Assembly: GCA_937894185.1 (NCBI GenBank)
Contig: CALCSA010000261.1
Location: forward strand, 1 to 8,649
Direction of reading: 5' to 3'
DNA length: 8,649 nucleotides
DNA from: an uncultured Clostridia bacterium
GTDB lineage: Bacteria > Bacillota > Clostridia > Oscillospirales > Ruminococcaceae
In this document: one piece after another, positions 5,778 to 8,649 of the stretch
Numbering within the stretch: the first letter of the stretch is position 1
How the letters are laid out: each line of letters starts with the position of its first letter
Notes under the pieces: generated by a model
What the model saw: the letters and a program-made list of their open reading frames with translations, nothing else
Databases searched by the model: none
Told to the model about the DNA's origin: nothing
Position numbers and translations under genes: made by a program

Positions 5778-6299
5778 ATGAAACAAATTTTGATTGTTGT
5801 TGATATGCAGGAGGATTTTATCACCGGGGCCTTGGGTTCTTCCGGGGCGCAAGGGGTGGTGGAGCCTATCCGGGAGGAAATCGCCCGGTACCGGGAAAAG
5901 GGCTGGCCGGTTTTGTTTACCGCCGACACCCATTCCCCTCAGGAGTACGCCACCAAACCCTCGCAGGAAAGCGTGCGCATGCCCCGCCACTGCGTCAAAG
6001 AGGAGCCGGGCTGGCAAATTCTGCCCCGTTTAGAACCCGGCGATAGCCCGGTAGTGGAAAAGCAAAGCTTCCTTTGTCTGGAGCTGCCCGGAGTCATCGG
6101 CCCTCTGGAACAAGAGGATGTCATCGAGCTTTGTGGGGTCTGTACCGATATCTGCGTGGCCTCCAACGCCCTCTATCTGCGGGCCCACTATCCCCAACAT
6201 CCCATTGTGGTGCTGGAAAAGCTCTGCGCCGGAACTACGGAGGAAAACCACCGTGCAGCCCTTGCGGTGATGCAAAGCTGCTTAATTGATGTGAGGTAA
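5778..6299 (+). CDS. pncA: Isochorismatase-family cysteine hydrolase, probable nicotinamidase
   Basis: It probably hydrolyses nicotinamide to nicotinate and ammonia for NAD salvage in the cytoplasm. The 173-residue protein shows the catalytic triad D9 (VVDMQEDF), K95 (VEKQSF) and C126 (CGVCTDICV). The metal ligands typical of nicotinamidases are also there: D50 and H52 (TADTH) and H71 (PRHC). The metal set and the CGVCTDIC motif favour nicotinamidase over isochorismatase or other family members, but substrate cannot be proved from sequence. It is at the short end for PncA (about 180-215 residues). The ATG lies 3 bases after the PPC stop; only a weak GGGA stands upstream, inside the PPC gene, so translation is probably coupled. 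Confidence 0.88.
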   Translation: MKQILIVVDMQEDFITGALGSSGAQGVVEPIREEIARYREKGWPVLFTADTHSPQEYATKPSQESVRMPRHCVKEEPGWQILPRLEPGDSPVVEKQSFLCLELPGVIGPLEQEDVIELCGVCTDICVASNALYLRAHYPQHPIVVLEKLCAGTTEENHRAALAVMQSCLIDVR

Positions 6300-6303
6300 C
6301 AAG

Positions 6304-6771
6304 ATGCTCACCTATTATATTTATGAAACTTTGCTGGGACAGATGCTGATTGCCGCCGATGAAAGGGGCATCGTTCATCTCTACCCGGCCCACCGGGTGA
6401 ACCGGGAGGGGATGGAGCAGGGGGAAACGCCTCTGCTCCGTCTGGCGGCGCAAAAACTGGAGGCTTATCTTAAGGGAGAGGGGGATGTGCTCCGTGATCT
6501 GCCCCTTTCTCCCCGGGGTACCGACTTTCAAAAGCTGGTGTGGCAGGCTTTGCGCACCGTTCCCTATGGGGAAACCCACAGCTATGCTTGGCTGGCTCAG
6601 GCTATTGGGAAGCCCAAGGCAGCCCGGGCGGTGGGAGCCGCCAACGGAAAAAATACCATTCTGCTGGCCATCCCCTGCCACCGGATTGTGGGGGCGGACG
6701 GCTCCCTCACCGGGTTTACCGCCGGAGTGGAGATGAAAAAACAATTGCTCGAGTTGGAAGGGGCCCTTTAG
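6304..6771 (+). CDS. Methylated-DNA-[protein]-cysteine S-methyltransferase (O6-alkylguanine repair)
   Basis: This suicide repair protein moves a methyl group from O6-methylguanine (or O4-methylthymine) in DNA to its own cysteine. The 155-residue product has a short N-terminal RNase-H-like domain (about 1-70) and the conserved DNA-binding domain from FQKLVWQAL (75-83). The helix-turn-helix region carries the arginine finger R108 in KAARAVG, and the wing carries N114 in GAANGKN. The acceptor is C125 in the signature IPCHRIVG, and TGFTAGVEMKKQLLELE (136-152) is the usual end. Everything needed for activity is present. Length fits Ogt/MGMT without an Ada domain. The ribosome binding site GAGG (6293-6296) overlaps the end of the nicotinamidase-like gene, and only 4 bases separate the two, so they are co-transcribed. 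Confidence 0.95.
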   Translation: MLTYYIYETLLGQMLIAADERGIVHLYPAHRVNREGMEQGETPLLRLAAQKLEAYLKGEGDVLRDLPLSPRGTDFQKLVWQALRTVPYGETHSYAWLAQAIGKPKAARAVGAANGKNTILLAIPCHRIVGADGSLTGFTAGVEMKKQLLELEGAL

Positions 6772-6784
6772 GCCCAATGAAAAT

Positions 6785-6798
6785 GCCGGCTTGCCGGC
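6785..6798 (+). other. Small GC hairpin between the methyltransferase and S9 peptidase genes
   Basis: GCCGG and CCGGC pair around a CTTG tetraloop. It sits 13 bases past the methyltransferase stop and just ahead of the S9 gene's ribosome binding site. There is no T-run, so it is not a terminator. It may stabilise or process the operon transcript; this is inference. Confidence 0.35.
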
Positions 6799-6801
6799 GG
6801 T

Positions 6802-6808
6802 GAGGTGG
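6802..6808 (+). promoter_or_regulatory. Ribosome binding site of the S9 peptidase gene (supports a TTG start)
   Basis: GAGGTGG lies 5 bases before TTG 6814, a workable spacing. For the first in-frame ATG (6829) the gap would be 20 bases, or 15 from the AGGA at 6810-6813. The TTG start is therefore preferred, though the ATG cannot be excluded. Confidence 0.55.
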
Positions 6809-6813
6809 TAGGA

Positions 6814-8649
6814 TTGAATAGTCCGGCAATGGATCAGTTTACCCGCTTTCGCTTTCTGTCCGGCTTGCAGGCCGGGCCGGGGGGCGAAGGCGCTCTCTTT
6901 GGGGTAACCCACATCGAAGAACAGGAATACCGCCACACCCTGTGGCTTTGGAAAGGGGAGGAGCTGCGACCCATGGCTCATCTGGGTACATCCCCCCTCT
7001 TTTTCTGGGAGAACAGCCGAAGCCTGCTGTTTTCCGCCCTGCGCTGCCCCAAAGATGTGGCCCGGCGGGAAAAGGGGGAGACCTTCACCGTCTTTTACCG
7101 GCTGCCGGTGGACGGCGGTGAGGCTACAGAGGCCTTCCGGCTGCCGGTGGCGGTGGAGAGCATCCAGTCCCTGCCCGGGGATACCTTTGCGGTACTGGCC
7201 TCGTGGGAAAGGACGGGGGCCCCCCTCACCCCCGAATCTCTTGAGGAGGAGCGGGACTATCAGGTGTTGGATGAGATGCCCTTTTGGCAGAATGGCCGAG
7301 GCTTTGTGGGCGGGAAGCGTCGACGCCTCTACCTCTACCACGCTGCCAAGGATCGATTGGAGCTGGTGTCGGGAGAGGGGGAGGTGGTGGAGGATTTCCG
7401 GGTGGGGCCGGGGGGGCGGCTGGCCTACAGTGTCAGCGCACACGAGGGGATCAAGTCCCCTTTCCAATCCCTGTGGGAGTATCGCCCCGGCGAGGGAGCA
7501 CCCCGGATGCTGCTGGATGACTGCCTCTACATCCACGAGTTTGACTATTGGGGAAAGTGGCTGGTGATAGCGGGAACCGACGGTGCCCGTTATGGACTGC
7601 AGGAAAACCCCACCCTTTATTTGCTCAGTCAGGGAAAGCTGGCCACCCTTGCCCAGCCGGATTTAAAGGTGGGGGGCAGAATCAACTCCGACTGCCGCTA
7701 CGGCTCGGGAACCACCTTTCAGGTGGCGGGAGAAAGCCTCTACTTTACGGCGGTGCAGGGCCATTGCTGCCGCCTGTTTGAGATGGGGCTGCCGGGGGGA
7801 GCCCCTCGCCCCATCACGGCGGAAGGAGTTCAGGTAGAGCTGTTTGACGCTGCCGGGAAGGCGCCGCTGCTGGTGGCCTTCCGGGGGCAGGAGCTGCAGG
7901 AACTGTACCGGTTGGAGCAGCAGGGGCCGCGCAAGCTCTCGGACTTTCACCGGGATGCTCTGGCCGGCGTCTGGGTGGGAGCACCGGAGCACCATGTTTC
8001 CCGGCGGGGAGGCTCCCCGGTGGACGGTTGGGTGCTTTTGCCCAAGGACTACGACCCGGAGCAGAGGTATCCTGCCCTGCTGAACATCCACGGCGGGCCC
8101 AAAACTGCCTGCGGGGACAACTACTTCCACGAGATGCAGTACTGGGCGGGGCAGGGGTATGTCGTCCTCTTCTGCAATCCCCGGGGCAGCGACGGAAAGG
8201 GCGATGAGTTTTCCGACATCCGGGGGAAGTACGGCCACTATGATTATGACGATTTGATGGGCTTTCTGGATGAGATGCTAGAGCGCTATCCCGCCATCGA
8301 CCCCCGGCGGGTGGGGGTGGCAGGGGGCAGCTATGGGGGGTTTATGGTCAACTGGATGATCGGCCACACCCATCGGTTTGCCGCGGCGGTTTCTCAGCGG
8401 GGGATCGCCAACTGGACCACCATGGACCTGCTCAGCGATATTGGAACCATCTTTGTCCGGGATCAGATCGGGCTGGACCCGTGGCAGGGCCGGGAGCTGT
8501 ACTGGGACCGCTCGCCTCTCAAATACGCCGGGGAGGCAAAAACCCCCACTCTGTTCATTCACTCCGACGAGGACTACCGCTGCCCCATTGCCGAAGGGTA
8601 CCAGATGTACTCTGCCTTGCGGCAGCATGGGGTGGAGTGCCGGGCCTGC
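6814..8649 (+). CDS. S9-family peptidase (prolyl oligopeptidase / acylaminoacyl-peptidase type), 3' end outside window
   Basis: This serine peptidase should cleave short peptides in the cytoplasm; no signal peptide is visible. The frame is open from TTG 6814 to the window edge, giving 612 residues (MNSPAMDQFTRF at the start, or MDQFTRF from ATG 6829). Residues 1 to about 385 should form the beta-propeller that restricts access to peptides. The alpha/beta-hydrolase domain begins near 390. It has the oxyanion motif HGGP (426-429), nucleophile S506 in GGSYGGF, and acid D587 in SDEDYRCP. The catalytic His is expected about 30-35 residues after the Asp, so it falls just beyond the edge, with the last 40-60 residues. 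The YRCP segment is typical of bacterial S9C-type enzymes. The gap to the methyltransferase gene is 42 bases, with no terminator, so it is probably the same operon. G-runs are frequent in this gene, making false long frames on both strands. Confidence 0.93.
   Translation, partial: MNSPAMDQFTRFRFLSGLQAGPGGEGALFGVTHIEEQEYRHTLWLWKGEELRPMAHLGTSPLFFWENSRSLLFSALRCPKDVARREKGETFTVFYRLPVDGGEATEAFRLPVAVESIQSLPGDTFAVLASWERTGAPLTPESLEEERDYQVLDEMPFWQNGRGFVGGKRRRLYLYHAAKDRLELVSGEGEVVEDFRVGPGGRLAYSVSAHEGIKSPFQSLWEYRPGEGAPRMLLDDCLYIHEFDYWGKWLVIAGTDGARYGLQENPTLYLLSQGKLATLAQPDLKVGGRINSDCRYGSGTTFQVAGESLYFTAVQGHCCRLFEMGLPGGAPRPITAEGVQVELFDAAGKAPLLVAFRGQELQELYRLEQQGPRKLSDFHRDALAGVWVGAPEHHVSRRGGSPVDGWVLLPKDYDPEQRYPALLNIHGGPKTACGDNYFHEMQYWAGQGYVVLFCNPRGSDGKGDEFSDIRGKYGHYDYDDLMGFLDEMLERYPAIDPRRVGVAGGSYGGFMVNWMIGHTHRFAAAVSQRGIANWTTMDLLSDIGTIFVRDQIGLDPWQGRELYWDRSPLKYAGEAKTPTLFIHSDEDYRCPIAEGYQMYSALRQHGVECRAC

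Noticed and set aside
6235..7536. 433-codon - strand frame across the methyltransferase and S9 peptidase genes.
   Set aside because: It crosses two well-identified + strand genes and their intergenic hairpin. Its Pro/Gly/Gln/Leu/His-rich product is typical of antisense reading of G-rich coding DNA.
7055..7567. 170-codon + strand frame inside the S9 peptidase gene in another phase, which could suggest a frameshift.
   Set aside because: The true frame (bases at positions 1 mod 3) stays open from 6814 to 8649 and carries the S9 motifs, so there is no frameshift.

Overview
The window reads as chromosomal DNA from a fairly G+C-rich, strictly fermentative member of the Firmicutes, most likely a gut clostridium of the Oscillospiraceae/Ruminococcaceae kind. 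That placement is inference. It rests on a pyruvate:ferredoxin oxidoreductase, strong AGGAGG-type ribosome binding sites, clostridial-style -10 boxes (TGGTATAAT), a membrane-anchored single-PDZ HtrA with a long cytoplasmic tail, and a TetR regulator of a type common in Firmicutes. I see no phage, insertion sequence, CRISPR array, tRNA or rRNA. The content is mostly housekeeping, and the least explained parts are the intergenic regions.

Layout: (1) 1-1941 (+) is the C-terminal half of pyruvate:ferredoxin oxidoreductase, closed by a textbook terminator (1985-2023). (2) 2059-2810 holds a good sigma-A promoter, a roughly 110-nt leader with competing RNA pairings, and a TetR/AcrR-family regulator. 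(3) 2811-2979 is an unusual intergenic stretch with an 18-bp tandem repeat and several hairpins, leading into methylglyoxal synthase mgsA (2980-3474). No terminator is visible between tetR and mgsA, so they may share a transcript. (4) A two-sided terminator-like hairpin (3495-3533) separates mgsA from the convergent htrA-type serine protease (3571-4953, -). (5) 4954-5348 is a 395-bp divergent intergenic region. It holds the htrA leader hairpin and two extended -10 promoters 90 bp apart that face the next operon. (6) 5349-8649 (+) is a tight operon: PPC/DUF296 protein, nicotinamidase-like cysteine hydrolase, methylated-DNA-protein cysteine methyltransferase, and an S9-family prolyl-oligopeptidase-like peptidase that runs off the right edge.

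How the genes fit together: the oxidoreductase feeds acetyl-CoA and reduced ferredoxin to fermentation. MgsA gives a phosphate-releasing bypass at dihydroxyacetone phosphate, used in other bacteria when sugar phosphates build up, and it makes a DNA- and protein-damaging aldehyde. HtrA handles misfolded envelope proteins. The last operon combines NAD salvage, alkylation repair, peptide breakdown and a small protein of unknown function. No single pathway joins these four genes; shared maintenance or stress expression is the most I can infer. I did not find convincing evidence of a wholly new system. The best leads are the mgsA upstream element, the tetR leader and the repeated promoter/dyad ahead of the PPC operon.
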